DNA of 64,000 nt from Paenibacillus periandrae (GTDB lineage Bacteria; Bacillota; Bacilli; Paenibacillales; NBRC-103111), in NCBI RefSeq assembly GCF_022458865.1, contig NZ_JAJNMU010000001.1:310001-374000 (forward strand), given 5' to 3'. The number at the start of each line of letters is the position of its first letter. Positions within the stretch are counted from its first letter, which is position 1. The translations under genes were made by a program, and so were the position numbers. Shown here piece after piece: positions 33,468 through 44,000 of the stretch. The notes below the pieces were generated by a model that had not been told where the DNA came from, ran no database searches, and saw nothing but the letters and a program-made list of their open reading frames with translations.

Positions 33468-34994
33468 TTATTTGGTTTGTGACTTCTTAAGGCTTTCAGC
33501 CAGCTCCGTCATGACCTTATCGCCGCCGGCCTTGATCCAATCCTCGACCGCCTTATTCCAGCCTGCTTCGTCCAGCTTGCCTGTAATAAACTTAATTTTG
33601 GCATCATTGATGATTTTATTTAATTCTGTGCCCTTCTGAACCAGAGTTTCCGACTCCAGCCCCAGCGACGGGTTAAGAACGGCTTTCTTTTCGTTGTCCT
33701 GCATTGCTTTTTTCGCTTTTTTGGTGATGGCATCCTCGCCCTTGAGCGGCAGCTCCTTCGCCTTGTCATCGATGCGCAGCTCATCAAGACCAAGTAAGTC
33801 GCTTGTAAACTTCTCGTTATCCAGCAGCTTCTCCACCTGCCCATCAACCAGCTTGTATTGCTTGCCTTCCATACCCCATGCTAACAAGTTAACGGCATCC
33901 GGCTCAAGCAGCTTATCGAAAAAGGACAAAATCTTTTTAAGCTCGGCTTCCGTTTTTACCGAGGATTTGGGGAATAGATAGACACCGGTATAGCCTTGCT
34001 GCGCCATATTCCGTTCGCCCTTCGGACCGGCAATGCCGCCCATCAGCTCCACCTTGGCATCAGGAAGATTTTTGCGCAGCTCATTCTGCATCGAGCCTGC
34101 ACCATCAGCGTTGCCAAGCACAATCCCTGTTTTTCCCTGATAAAACATCGTGCTGCGCTGCAGCTCTTCGGTCACGACAAAATCCTGGTTCATCAGCTTT
34201 TCGTCATACAGCCGCTTTATGAATTTGAGCGCATCCAAATATTCTTTTGTCATGAACTCGGCCGTAAACGCTCCCTTGTCCTCATTCCATTTGTTCGGCG
34301 CTCCGAAAATGGCTGCCATATGCGGCATTAAATACGATTCAATATCCTTGTATTCCGCCATGCCTAATGTATCGTTCTTGCCATTGCGGTCAGGGTCGTC
34401 ATGTGTAAAGGCTTTCAACACAGTATATAATTCCTCGGGTGTTTTCGGCTCCTTCAAGCCCAGATTATCCAGCCAATCCTTGCGGAAAATGATACCATGG
34501 CGAGATATGGGTCGCGGCCTGTACAAACCATAGATTTTGCCGTCAATCTTGGTATTGTTGAATTGTATGGGATTCATCGCGTTCAGGTTTTTATAATCCT
34601 TTAGATACGGTCCGATTTCCCAGAACACACCCGATTTAATTGCGTTAACCAAAGGTGCCGCATTATATTTCAAGGCCAGCATCACCTTCGGGAGGTCATT
34701 GGAGGCAATCGACACACTCACCTTATCATCAAAAGCTGAACGGGGTACCCAGGTCATATCAATAGAAGTACCGGTCAGCTCCTGCAGCTTTTTCCATGCT
34801 TCATTCTGAGCATTCGGCGGCTGTGGCGTGTAATAGGTAGCCATAATACTAAGCTTCAGAGGATCGGATCCCGCTGCGGGTGTTGTAGCCGCATTCCCCT
34901 TTTCCTGATTCGCGCAGCCCGCTGCCATAGTCACTACCGTAGATAGAACACATATTAAAGAAATAGTTCGTTTATTACTTGTTATAGACTTCAT
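33468..34994 (-). CDS. Extracellular solute-binding lipoprotein (LplA-type)
   Basis: A 508-residue ABC sugar-binding lipoprotein. The signal peptide ends in MAAGC. The mature part has TGTSIDMTWVPRSAFDDKV, IYGLYRPRPISRHGIIFRKDWLDNLGLKEPKT and the calcium-loop-like DDPDRNGKNDT, typical of the large family-1 binding proteins of Paenibacillus. It follows two permease genes and is the receptor of that transporter; the ATPase is probably encoded elsewhere (MsmK-like), as usual for this group. The ligand is presumably an oligosaccharide. Confidence 0.9.
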   Translation of the reverse strand: MKSITSNKRTISLICVLSTVVTMAAGCANQEKGNAATTPAAGSDPLKLSIMATYYTPQPPNAQNEAWKKLQELTGTSIDMTWVPRSAFDDKVSVSIASNDLPKVMLALKYNAAPLVNAIKSGVFWEIGPYLKDYKNLNAMNPIQFNNTKIDGKIYGLYRPRPISRHGIIFRKDWLDNLGLKEPKTPEELYTVLKAFTHDDPDRNGKNDTLGMAEYKDIESYLMPHMAAIFGAPNKWNEDKGAFTAEFMTKEYLDALKFIKRLYDEKLMNQDFVVTEELQRSTMFYQGKTGIVLGNADGAGSMQNELRKNLPDAKVELMGGIAGPKGERNMAQQGYTGVYLFPKSSVKTEAELKKILSFFDKLLEPDAVNLLAWGMEGKQYKLVDGQVEKLLDNEKFTSDLLGLDELRIDDKAKELPLKGEDAITKKAKKAMQDNEKKAVLNPSLGLESETLVQKGTELNKIINDAKIKFITGKLDEAGWNKAVEDWIKAGGDKVMTELAESLKKSQTK

Positions 34995-35063
34995 ATTTCC
35001 CCTACCCCTCTTCATTATTATATAGCATAAATTTGCTGCGTGGACGCTCAATTATGTGATGAA

Positions 35064-35951
35064 TTAACCTTTGATCGATCCGACCAGCACGCCTTTCGTA
35101 AAATGCTTTTGCAAAAACGGATAAACAACAATAATCGGCAGTGTGGACACGACAATAACGGCCATTTTCACTGTCTGGGGCGGTACCTGAATCGTCGTTT
35201 CGCTGCTGAAGCTGGCATCCCCGATCCCGCCGGAGGACATGATCACAATTTGCCGCAGCAGCACCTGAATCGGCCATCTGGAAGCGTCATTAATATAGAT
35301 TAATGCTTGGAAAAATGTATTCCAATGCGCAATCGCATAAAAAAGCGAAAACGTTGCCATCACCGGCATCGATAAAGGCAATATAATACTCCACAAAATT
35401 CGCGGGTCACTGCAGCCGTCGATTTTGGCCGATTCCTCGAATTCAACAGGCAACTGCTTGAAGAAATTAATAATTATGATCAAATAAAACGGGCTAATCG
35501 CACCGGGAAGCCACAACGCCCCATAGGAATTCAACAAGCCGAGTGACTTCACCACAAGAAAGGAAGGAATCATCCCTCCGCTGAACAGCAAGGTGAACAC
35601 AATCAGCAGCATAATCGGCCGCTTCCCCTTAATGTTACGGGATAATGGATACGCCATCAACGAGGTCATCGCCATATTCACAAAAGTACCCACAACAGTA
35701 ATATATACGGTCGTCGCCAGACTGCGGGAGAGAGTGCTTTCCGAAAATATGAATCGGTACGCCTCCAGTGAGAATTCCCTGGGGAATAAAATGAAGCGGC
35801 TATTCAGCACCTCGCGGGCGGAAGCAAGCGAACCCGCCACAATATGCAGAAACGGAAGCAATGTAATCAACGCAATTCCAATCAGAAAGATGAAATTGGC
35901 TGTGTCGAATAGAACTCCTGCCGGTGAGCGTTTGTGCAGCATACGTTTCAA
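35064..35951 (-). CDS. Carbohydrate ABC transporter permease (LplC-type)
   Basis: A 295-residue inner membrane permease with six spans and the EAA loop EESAKIDGCSDPRILWSIILPLSMP. The C-terminus YPFLQKHFTKGVLVGSIKG is characteristic of the LplC subgroup. A TTG start at 35951 overlaps the upstream permease stop by the four bases TTGA; an in-frame ATG lies three codons on. It works with the permease at 36880 and the lipoprotein at 34994. Confidence 0.92.
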   Translation of the reverse strand: MKRMLHKRSPAGVLFDTANFIFLIGIALITLLPFLHIVAGSLASAREVLNSRFILFPREFSLEAYRFIFSESTLSRSLATTVYITVVGTFVNMAMTSLMAYPLSRNIKGKRPIMLLIVFTLLFSGGMIPSFLVVKSLGLLNSYGALWLPGAISPFYLIIIINFFKQLPVEFEESAKIDGCSDPRILWSIILPLSMPVMATFSLFYAIAHWNTFFQALIYINDASRWPIQVLLRQIVIMSSGGIGDASFSSETTIQVPPQTVKMAVIVVSTLPIIVVYPFLQKHFTKGVLVGSIKG

Positions 35952-36880
35952 TACACCCCCTCTTCACCTAATTTTCTGGCAATCCGATTGGCAATTACTA
36001 CAAGAACAAGACCAACAATGGATTTGAACAAACCCACCGTGGTTGAATAGCTGAACTGGCCTTCCAGAATACCGCTGGTATACACATACGTATCAAATAC
36101 CTCGCCTACGTCACGGTTCAATGCATTGATCATCAACAGCATCTGTTCGAAGCCAGTATCCAGAAAGTGTCCCAGCCGAAGGATCAGCAAAATGACAATC
36201 GTACTCCGAATCGCTGGCAGCGTGATATGGCAGAGCTGGTGCCAACGATTGGCGCCGTCTATTTTGGCCGCTTCGTACAATTGCGGATCAACGCCCGCCA
36301 GTGCGGCCAGAAAAATGATCGTACCAAACCCGGTTTCCTTCCAGACCACCTGTAAGGTTACCATCGGCCTGAACCACTCGGGCTCTGTCAAAAAGTTAAC
36401 CTTCTCGCCGCCGATCCCCACTATCATTTCATTGATAATCCCACCCTCTGTTGTGAACAGCACGTAGGAAATCGCCACAACGACAACAATTGAGAAAAAA
36501 TGCGGGATGTAGATCAACGTTTGTATCGAACGCTTGAACCACTGCACCCGAAGCTCGTTCAACAGCAGTGCAACGATAATGGGCATGGGGAAAAAGATCA
36601 CGATGCTGTACACGGCCAGCAGCGTCGTATTGCGAAACAGCATCCAAAAGGAAGGGTCAGAAAAAAAACGTTTATAATGAGCCAGTCCTACCCATTCGCT
36701 TCCCCACAGTCCGAGAGCCGGCTGATAGTTTTGGAGTGAAATCAATACGCCCCACATCGGTAAATATTTGAACAAAATAAAGAACAATAGTCCGGGCAGC
36801 AGCATCAGGTAAAGCCATCCATCCCTTGAACGAATAGAGAATTGCCGCATTTGTTTGTGCTTGTGTATGATTCTTTTCAC
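35948..36880 (-). CDS. Carbohydrate ABC transporter permease (LplB-type)
   Basis: A 310-residue permease with six spans (LYLMLLPGLLFFILFKYLPMW at the start) and the EAA loop YEAAKIDGANRWHQLCHITLPAI. It is the first gene of unit A. The GTG at 36880 directly adjoins a GGGGAGG and may be too close; an ATG at 36850 is the next possibility, so the start is uncertain. Confidence 0.9.
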   Translation of the reverse strand: MKRIIHKHKQMRQFSIRSRDGWLYLMLLPGLLFFILFKYLPMWGVLISLQNYQPALGLWGSEWVGLAHYKRFFSDPSFWMLFRNTTLLAVYSIVIFFPMPIIVALLLNELRVQWFKRSIQTLIYIPHFFSIVVVVAISYVLFTTEGGIINEMIVGIGGEKVNFLTEPEWFRPMVTLQVVWKETGFGTIIFLAALAGVDPQLYEAAKIDGANRWHQLCHITLPAIRSTIVILLILRLGHFLDTGFEQMLLMINALNRDVGEVFDTYVYTSGILEGQFSYSTTVGLFKSIVGLVLVVIANRIARKLGEEGVY

Positions 36881-37075
36881 CTCCCCGAGCTGTATGATCT
36901 GTATGGTTCGAACACGGAAGCTCTAATCCGCATTCCGAATGTAACAGGTTAAGAAGGGTTCAGGATATAATCAACAGCCAACCAGTTGAACCGAACAGCT
37001 GTCTCAAGCGTTGAGACACCGGGATAATCATTTGACAAACTCGATAATCTTTAGCCGATCTCCGGTGATTGAACG

Positions 37076-37117
37076 ACAAAAAACCATGTCTTCCGGTGTT
37101 AACGGAGGACATGGTTA
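37076..37117 (-). terminator. Strong rho-independent terminator of unit B
   Basis: AACCATGTCCTCCG and its near-complement form a stem of about 14 bp with one mismatch and a short loop. The minus-strand side ends in TTTTTTG. Confidence 0.88.
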
Positions 37118-37145
37118 TTAGCAAAATCGAAAAAAAATCCGACAT

Positions 37146-37175
37146 ACAGAAAGAAGCCGGGCAAAGTCTCGGCCT
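37146..37175 (-). terminator. Short hairpin just after the unit B binding-protein stop
   Basis: GCCGAGACTTTGCCCGGC is followed on the minus strand by TTCTTTCTG. Weaker than the terminator at 37076 and could act with it. Confidence 0.4.
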
Positions 37176-37199
37176 CCTCTTCGGGTTCAATATCGGCGG

Positions 37200-38834
37200 C
37201 TATTTCAAGGTTTTGTATTTCTCGTTATACATGTTGGCGAGCTCCTCATATCTCAACTTCTTGAAGCCGTCAGTAAAAGCTTCCCATTCCGTCATCGGCT
37301 TTTGACCGAGAATAAACTTGGTCACGTTCTCACTGATATAGGTTTTCATCGCTGTGCTGATTTCGGATATTTTGGAGGATTCTTCCTTGTTCCAATTTAA
37401 TGCCGGCTCAGGATCACGCAGCGCCCCCAGTTCCTTCAGCTTTTTCATCCGATCAGGAACCAGCTGCGCTTCCTTTTCCTGCCCTTCCTTGTAGCTCCAG
37501 GTGCTGTAACGAGCAGCGGCAGGAATTACTCCAGTCAGCCACCAAGTGCCGTAACCGTAATCCGTACCCTTTTTCAATCCGTCCGGGAACTTTCCGTCTG
37601 CGCCAACCGTCCAGGCGCTTTGCGTTTTGTCGAATTTGTAGCCTGACGGAGTCTTCGGGTCCTTTGAAAAGGTCTCCCCCTCAACGCCCAGCATCAAAAG
37701 CTCAATACCTGCATCGCTGTACGTATAATCCATCGCTTTGATGATTTCATCAATATGTTTGGATTTCTTGTTAATGACAAGCGGTGAGCGGTAATGAATA
37801 TTGTAATGCGGATCGAGATTTTGCGACTGGACCTTCCCATCGATCTTGAAAGGATAGATCGGCTGTACCTCCTTGGCCGGATCATCCGTCATATTGAGGT
37901 TTTTCATCGCCGTTTGCTCCAGCATCAGCGGGAAATCGTCACTCGCGTAGCCTGCGAACAGCTCCTGGTCCTTCATCGTCAGAAAGTTCGGGTGCAGCAG
38001 CTTCTCCGCGTACATCCAGCGCATAAGCTCGACCCACTGCTTGTAACGGTCCTTGTAATCAACCGGGGCAAACATGAATTTTTTCTGCTCCGGATCGAAC
38101 ATCATCCCGTTATTCGGGCCGTTGTTGACATTAACTCCAAAATACACCTGCGTCCGTTCGGCAAAATAATCAAAGCCGAGCCGTGAGGAGGTGATATAGT
38201 CTCCGGTCTGCTTTTTCAGCGCCAGCATCGCCTTTTTCAAATCGTCGACGCTCTGGATCTGGCTCGCGTCCAGTCCTTCCTTCTTCAGGAGATCGTTGCG
38301 CACCTGCCACAGCGTCGTTGCAAAATCAAAATCCTGAACGAGCGGGAAGCCGTACAGCTTGCCATCCTCGGGGCGGCGCATCGCCTTTTCAATTTCCGGG
38401 TATTTCTTCAGCCAGCGTTCCAGATTGGGCAGCTTGCCGGCTTTCATGTAATCATCCAATGCTACAAACAGCTGCGGACCGTATTCCTTTTGCGTCGTTT
38501 CGTCCTGAAAAAATTTCATCATATCCGGTAGTTGGCCCGAGGTGAGCACAATGTTTATTTTTTCCTTGAATGCATCCCTTGGCGGGCTGTTGACGTTGAA
38601 TTTGATCCCTGTCCGCTTACCCCATTCTACGAAGACGGGCAAATCGCTGCTGATTGGCAGCCCCGGGTCCCAGGCCGTCATGATTTCGACTGTCGGGATT
38701 TCCTTCGTAGATTTCCCATCCCCCGCTGCGGCAGGCGCGGTCGAAGCGGCTTTCTCCCCGCTCTGGCACCCAGCCAAAATCGTCATACAGATCGCCATGA
38801 CAGCAGCGGCCGTTCTTGTTGTAACTTTATTCAC
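37200..38834 (-). CDS. Extracellular solute-binding lipoprotein of unit B
   Basis: A 544-residue ABC sugar-binding lipoprotein with a signal peptide ending in ILAGC, then EIPTVEIMTAWDPGLPI. Typical family parts are EWGKRTGIKFNVNSPPRDAFKEKINIVLTSGQLPDMM, DDYMKAGKLPNLERWLKKYPE and KAMDYTYSDAGIELLMLGVEG. The GTG at 38834 has GGAGGGG 5-6 bases upstream; the longer in-frame start lacks one. It is the last gene of its transporter operon and is followed by terminators. Confidence 0.9.
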   Translation of the reverse strand: MNKVTTRTAAAVMAICMTILAGCQSGEKAASTAPAAAGDGKSTKEIPTVEIMTAWDPGLPISSDLPVFVEWGKRTGIKFNVNSPPRDAFKEKINIVLTSGQLPDMMKFFQDETTQKEYGPQLFVALDDYMKAGKLPNLERWLKKYPEIEKAMRRPEDGKLYGFPLVQDFDFATTLWQVRNDLLKKEGLDASQIQSVDDLKKAMLALKKQTGDYITSSRLGFDYFAERTQVYFGVNVNNGPNNGMMFDPEQKKFMFAPVDYKDRYKQWVELMRWMYAEKLLHPNFLTMKDQELFAGYASDDFPLMLEQTAMKNLNMTDDPAKEVQPIYPFKIDGKVQSQNLDPHYNIHYRSPLVINKKSKHIDEIIKAMDYTYSDAGIELLMLGVEGETFSKDPKTPSGYKFDKTQSAWTVGADGKFPDGLKKGTDYGYGTWWLTGVIPAAARYSTWSYKEGQEKEAQLVPDRMKKLKELGALRDPEPALNWNKEESSKISEISTAMKTYISENVTKFILGQKPMTEWEAFTDGFKKLRYEELANMYNEKYKTLK

Positions 38835-38948
38835 ATAAACCCCTCCATTGTTTGTAGTTGCAAATTGCTTCACCTTACACCGACAGAAAGCAGACTGATA
38901 GATCCATAAACATGCAGCAGCAGCTCATCCTTCCGCTCCGCAACCCGC

Positions 38949-39845
38949 TCAGCCTTTGACCGAACCAACGAGAACTCCCTGCACGAAATATTTTTGTACA
39001 AACGGATAAATCAGCACGATCGGGCCAATCGTGACAAAGATCGTCGCCATCCGAATACTCATCATCCGTCCTGCTGAGGCGACCGGGTCGATCTCCATGC
39101 TGTTGGCCTGATCCAGCGCGCCCTGTGACAGCACCTCATTGGCCAGCAAAATGCGTCGAAGAATAATCGTCAGAGGCTGCATTTCTGGTGAGGTCAGATA
39201 CATTAATGGGCCGAAATAGGCATTCCACAGCCCGACAGAGGCAAACAGCGCAATCGTCGCCAAAATCGCTTTCGACAAGGGCAGCACGATGCGGAACAAA
39301 ATCTGCCAGTCGTTGGCACCGTCGATAAAGGCCGATTCATAGAGCTCCTGCGGCATTGCCTGAAAATTGGTGCGCAGGATGACGATATTCCAGAAGCTGA
39401 ATGCAGCGGGCAGCGTTATTGCCCAAATCGTGTCCAGCAGGCTCAAATTTTTGAGCAGCATAAAAGACGGAATCAAGCCGCCGCTGAAAAACATCGTAAA
39501 CGTAAACAGAATCGATAAGGGTCTGCGCGCCTTGAACCGATTGACAGACAGCGGATATGCCGTCAGGCAGCCGATCAGCAGCACTAGTATTGTGCCCAGC
39601 ATCGTATAACGCACGCTGTTCCAGTACGACAGCAGAATCTGATTATCCTGAAAAACCGTTTCGTACGACTTCCAGTTGAACCCGCGTGGTATCAGTCCCA
39701 CTTGATAAAGCCCCACTTGTACCGGATTGCTTAAGGAAATCGATAGCATATACACAAACGGCAGTACGATAGAAAGCGATAAGAGCATGAGTACGATGAA
39801 ATTGGATATATCAAACAGCCGATTGGCCAAGCCTGTATTTTTCAA
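38949..39845 (-). CDS. Carbohydrate ABC transporter permease (LplC-type)
   Basis: A 298-residue permease with six spans, the EAA loop YESAFIDGANDWQILFRIVLPLSKA and the C-terminal IYPFVQKYFVQGVLVGSVKG. It lies 12 bases after the LplB-type gene and 114 bases before the binding-protein gene. Confidence 0.92.
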   Translation of the reverse strand: MKNTGLANRLFDISNFIVLMLLSLSIVLPFVYMLSISLSNPVQVGLYQVGLIPRGFNWKSYETVFQDNQILLSYWNSVRYTMLGTILVLLIGCLTAYPLSVNRFKARRPLSILFTFTMFFSGGLIPSFMLLKNLSLLDTIWAITLPAAFSFWNIVILRTNFQAMPQELYESAFIDGANDWQILFRIVLPLSKAILATIALFASVGLWNAYFGPLMYLTSPEMQPLTIILRRILLANEVLSQGALDQANSMEIDPVASAGRMMSIRMATIFVTIGPIVLIYPFVQKYFVQGVLVGSVKG

Positions 39846-39857
39846 ATGGGGTTCCTC

Positions 39858-40832
39858 CTACCACAACGAATTTTGCTTCAGCGCCCTGCTCGCTTTGTTG
39901 GCCGTATACAGAATCAGGAAGGCGGCAGCGCTGTTGAGCAAACCAACTGCAGTCGCATAGCTGAAATTGCGGTCTACGATACCTCTTCGGTACACATATG
40001 TCTGGATCACATCGCCCACCTCATAAATCGCGGGATTGGTCATCAGGTATACTTTCTCAAAGCCGATATTGATAATATCGCTGGCATGCAGGATCAGTAG
40101 AATCGTAATCGTCGGCAGCATGCCCGGAAGGCTGATATGCCAAATGCGCTGCAGGCGGCTGGCGCCATCGATATAGCTGGCCTCGTATTGCTCCGGGTCG
40201 ATCCCCGTCAGAGCCGCTAAATACAAAATCGATCCCCACCCGATTCCCTGCCAAATACCGCTGCCGATGTACAGGCTGCGAAAGTAGCCCGATTCATTAA
40301 AAAACGCTATTTTGTCAAAACCCATTGAAAGCAGGATCGAGTTCACCACACCATTTATGCTCAGAAAGTCCATCATCATCCCAACCACGACAACCATCGC
40401 GATAAAATGCGGCAGGTAGCTGATCGACTGGAAAAATTTTTTCCACCTTTTCCAGGTAAGCTCATTTAGCAGCAGCGCCAAAATAATCGGTGGCCAAAAG
40501 CCGATCAGCAGGCTGTAAAAGCCTAACAGCAGCGTATTTTTAATGACCCGGACCGCATAAGGATCGTTAAAAAAGCTTTGAAAGTGCTTGAAGCCGACCC
40601 ATGGACTATCCATAAATCCGAGGACCAAATCATACTGTTTAAAAGCAATGATGATGCCGTACATCGGTATGTAATGGAACACGATAAACCCGATAAGTCC
40701 TGGCAGCACCATCAGATACAGGTTTATGTTTCTACGGAGATCATAAAGCCAGCCGGATTTATTCTGTGTGCCCGACCGTTTGACGGCAGCATTGGCGATA
40801 ACGCTCTCATTATGTTCGATATTCATTTTCAT
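39858..40832 (-). CDS. Carbohydrate ABC transporter permease (LplB-type)
   Basis: A 324-residue permease with six spans, starting MKMNIEHNESVIANAAVKR. It has NINLYLMVLPGLIGFIVFHY, GSILYLAALTGIDPEQYEASYIDGASRLQRIWHISLPGM (EAA loop) and DVIQTYVYRRGIVDRNFSYATAVGLLNS, characteristic of the group. The ATG at 40832 has GGAGG 5 bases upstream; another ATG two codons on is possible. A good cre-like sequence lies 54-67 bases upstream. Confidence 0.91.
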   Translation of the reverse strand: MKMNIEHNESVIANAAVKRSGTQNKSGWLYDLRRNINLYLMVLPGLIGFIVFHYIPMYGIIIAFKQYDLVLGFMDSPWVGFKHFQSFFNDPYAVRVIKNTLLLGFYSLLIGFWPPIILALLLNELTWKRWKKFFQSISYLPHFIAMVVVVGMMMDFLSINGVVNSILLSMGFDKIAFFNESGYFRSLYIGSGIWQGIGWGSILYLAALTGIDPEQYEASYIDGASRLQRIWHISLPGMLPTITILLILHASDIINIGFEKVYLMTNPAIYEVGDVIQTYVYRRGIVDRNFSYATAVGLLNSAAAFLILYTANKASRALKQNSLW

Positions 40833-40885
40833 TCTCACCTCCATGCTGCTTCTATTTTTCTTGCTGAATAGCGTGCTCCCTGCTT

Positions 40886-40899
40886 TGTTTGCGCTTACA
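40886..40899 (-). promoter_or_regulatory. cre-like site (CcpA) upstream of the unit B transporter
   Basis: The minus strand reads TGTAAGCGCAAACA, matching every fixed position of the cre consensus TGNAARCGNWWWCA. It lies between the secreted-protein gene and the transporter genes, so glucose repression of the transporter is likely (inference). Confidence 0.7.
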
Positions 40900-40925
40900 G
40901 AATAAGTGTAACAGCCTCGCCAGAC

Positions 40926-40955
40926 TCCATACATAGACGGATCTATGTTGTATAT
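40926..40955. promoter_or_regulatory. Imperfect palindrome upstream of the unit B transporter
   Basis: CATAGA-CGGA-TCTATG (40932-40947) is flanked by a partly matching CATACA and TGTATATG. Its position upstream of the transporter suggests an operator, unproven. Confidence 0.4.
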
Positions 40956-40980
40956 GGATAAACAGTAGTTGTACATGGGA

Positions 40981-41009
40981 AAGCCCGGAGCCTTACATTC
41001 TCCGGGCTT
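40981..41009 (-). terminator. Hairpin after the secreted multidomain protein gene
   Basis: AAGCCCGGAG and CTCCGGGCTT form a perfect 10-bp stem with a 9-base loop. There is only TTT after it on the minus strand, so it may stop transcription incompletely or protect the mRNA end. Confidence 0.6.
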
Positions 41010-41055
41010 GACTCTTAGTTACATCATATAGCTGTATAAACTGACAGACTGCTTA

Positions 41056-44000
41056 TCAGGAAGAAATGTGCACATTGTTCCAGAAGGCCGACGTTTCCAC
41101 TCCGTTGGAGCTTCCGCCCACCTGTATTTTGGAAATCGTATCGACTGCGTTGCGGAAGTTCCCCTGATCCACAACCTTCACTCCATCAATATACAGATCC
41201 ATTTTTCTTGTTCCTGGATTCAGATCAATACGAATCGCATACCATTGGTTTTCCACAACCGGGGCCGCTACAACTGTCGTCGATCCATCCAGATACCAGA
41301 AACCGTCGTCTTCAACCAGCAGCGAGATACCATTCGTTCCGCTTGGCGACTGCATATATGCGACGATCGCACCGCCGTTGCTCTTCACCGTACCGAAACT
41401 TACCTTGAAATCAAATTGGACGGAGAACGGACCGGCTTGCTGTTCAAAGCTGGCTGTTGCCGATGGGAATCCACCCGGCGAGTTATCATAAATATTCAGG
41501 CTTTTGTCCGATACAGACGGAGTCTCCGATATTTGAATGTAAGAGCCTCCCACTGTAGTGGGACTGTATACCCAGCTTGCCGGCAGCTCTGATACGTCAT
41601 AGGAATCAAACGTTTCGTCAAGCAGTACGGAATTCGGAGGCACGACCGTGATTGCTACCGTTCCCGTTGCGGTTACGCCATTAGCGGTGAATGAAGCCGT
41701 TAGGGTTGCCGTTCCTGTCGCGATCCCGTTTACGATCCCGCTGGAGCTGATTGTCGCTACCGACGGGTCGGAGGACGTATATTGAATCTGCTCACCTGTA
41801 ATATCCAGCTTCGTTTCCACTCCTGAATTATAGATGCTGGCGGTCACCGTTGCCTGCGCTGTCTTGCTTACCGTCAGCTGCTGTGGCAGGCCGCCTATAG
41901 TCAGGTGATCCAGCTGACCGGACGGAAGAACCACCTCACCATACGTAATGACGGTAGAATCAAACGAAGCCGTATGGGATGCATTTCCTTTGCCGGCTGC
42001 AGTGAAGACGCCACCAAGCGTGGTGCGCAGCGAAATATCATGCGTACCGATAGCAGCCCCCCATTGAATGCCGTCCGAGGAATAATAAGCCGAATACGTC
42101 CCGGAATGCCTTACCAGCTTTACATACCCGGGAAGCGCCGGCTGACCGAGTGACATGGAGCCGATTTCGCTATTGTCTGCATCACGCCAGAACAGCCTCA
42201 GCCCGTTCCCTGCAACGTTAGCAATAGCAACGAACTTGGCGTTGGAGGCCGGAGTCTCGCGCAGCATAAGACCTGTCAATGCACCATTAGCAGCCCCTGT
42301 GGAGTCCGCAAGCCTCGTGCTTACGCTGTAATCCTGAAGCGGTGTCGTATGGATTTGCTCATATACAAATGAGAATTGATCCGAGGAGCCCATATCCCCC
42401 TTGGACGGCACATGCAGGCCTGCACCGGAGCTCGTGACGGTAACGGTGCTTCCGCTGGAAGATGCCGAGCCTGTGGGTGCGGGATTGCCAATCGCGATAC
42501 CCGACCATGGCGCCGATACGTTGAACGCATCACCAGACGTAATCGAGCTGCCGCTGCCTACACGAACGATTCCCCATTCCTCCAGGGAAGGAACCGTAAC
42601 CTTATGCTTGCCGCTTCCCGTATTCGTTACAGTGAGTGCAAGCGGATTATGGCCCGGTCGGTAAAGCACGGCCTGAAGATTGGAGCCTTCAAAAAATGCC
42701 GAATCCGCCAACATAACCTCGATATCCTCTGCCGTTGACCCGGTACGGTTCAGCAGGTGGATGACTTTCGGAGCGTGAGTGTCCTCAGGCGAGCGAACGG
42801 TGGCATACAGTTGTTCTCCGCCGCTGACGGACACCTGGCTTCTGGCAGCGAGCCAGGTTGAGTAGACATAGGTGGCACCGAGAACAGTGGCGCCGCTATT
42901 GCTGATCAGCAGCTGGTCGGCCGCGCTGAAGGAAGCTGTCGGAGCATATTCGATCAGCGTATCCAGACCTTCAAATGATTGCTCGCGCAGCGCATAAGTC
43001 GGCAGGCTGTCGTTAGCAGCAAGTATTCTGAAAGGTACACCGGCTTTAAACAATTTCATCGACAAGCTGCTGAGCGTCGCAAAATTCATATCGCTCCATT
43101 TGACAAGTATGCCTACCTTGGCGGGAGGCTCCTGCCCATCGAACAGGTACGGATATTGCCTGATAAAATGGAATAAATCGCCGTACTGCTCAACGGTTCC
43201 GAAGTAGCGCGTCGAGCCCTGCAGCCAGGCATCCCACGGTACGAGCATATACTGCCCGAGCGCATAGGATGCGGCGATGCCTTCACGAATTTTGGCCTCG
43301 TGATAAGGCAACGGCGATATGATATGCGGCTTGCCGAGGCCTGAGGACAAGGAGCCGTTCGTTACCATATTATCAATGGTCATGGAGTCCTCATCATTCT
43401 CACCCATGCCATAGTTGAACGCATCATGCAGAAAATGCTTGCTTGCCACAGAATCCTTAATGAAGGGGGCATTATTGGAATACTCTATCGTTCTACCCGC
43501 ATAAGCCTCCAGATCATGTTTCATCCGGGTATGAAAACCAATGGTAGCCTTGTAGTTGAAATCACTAAAAGCACCGTCCAAGGGTGATAGTATTTTTTTA
43601 TTGATATAATCGCCGTTGGTCTGAACATTAAGTGTCGTCTGCAAATACGTCTTATAGTTGAAGGCTGAAATGTCGGAAACTCCCCAAGCGCTCGGCTGTG
43701 TATCCGAATAGTTGTCATCCAGATACTGGCGGAACTGCTCCATGCACGGATCGCAGAAATCTCCGCCGAACTTGTAGGCATCCACGCTGCCGCGCCAATC
43801 GTCAAACTGGAAGGAAGCCGCTCCCGCGTCAATGCTCTGCTTGCCGACATTCAGCACAGCCTGGTAGTACAACGGATCGCTCATGCTGCCCCAGGTCGCT
43901 CCCCAGGTCATCCATGGTGCTACAATCGGAGTTCCGTCGAAGTATTTGGCTCTGCCAACCGTTCCCATATTCATATTCAAGGTGCCCTGAAAACCGACTC

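Larger units (their letters stand above)
36881..37199. other. 319-base intergenic region between units A and B
   Basis: No gene is seen. It holds terminators of unit B (37076-37117 and 37146-37175) and, nearer unit A, a perfect 19-base inverted repeat TGTCTCAA-GCG-TTGAGACA at 37000-37018, which is a candidate operator. The promoter of unit A should lie here, but no convincing -35/-10 pair was found. Confidence 0.6.
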
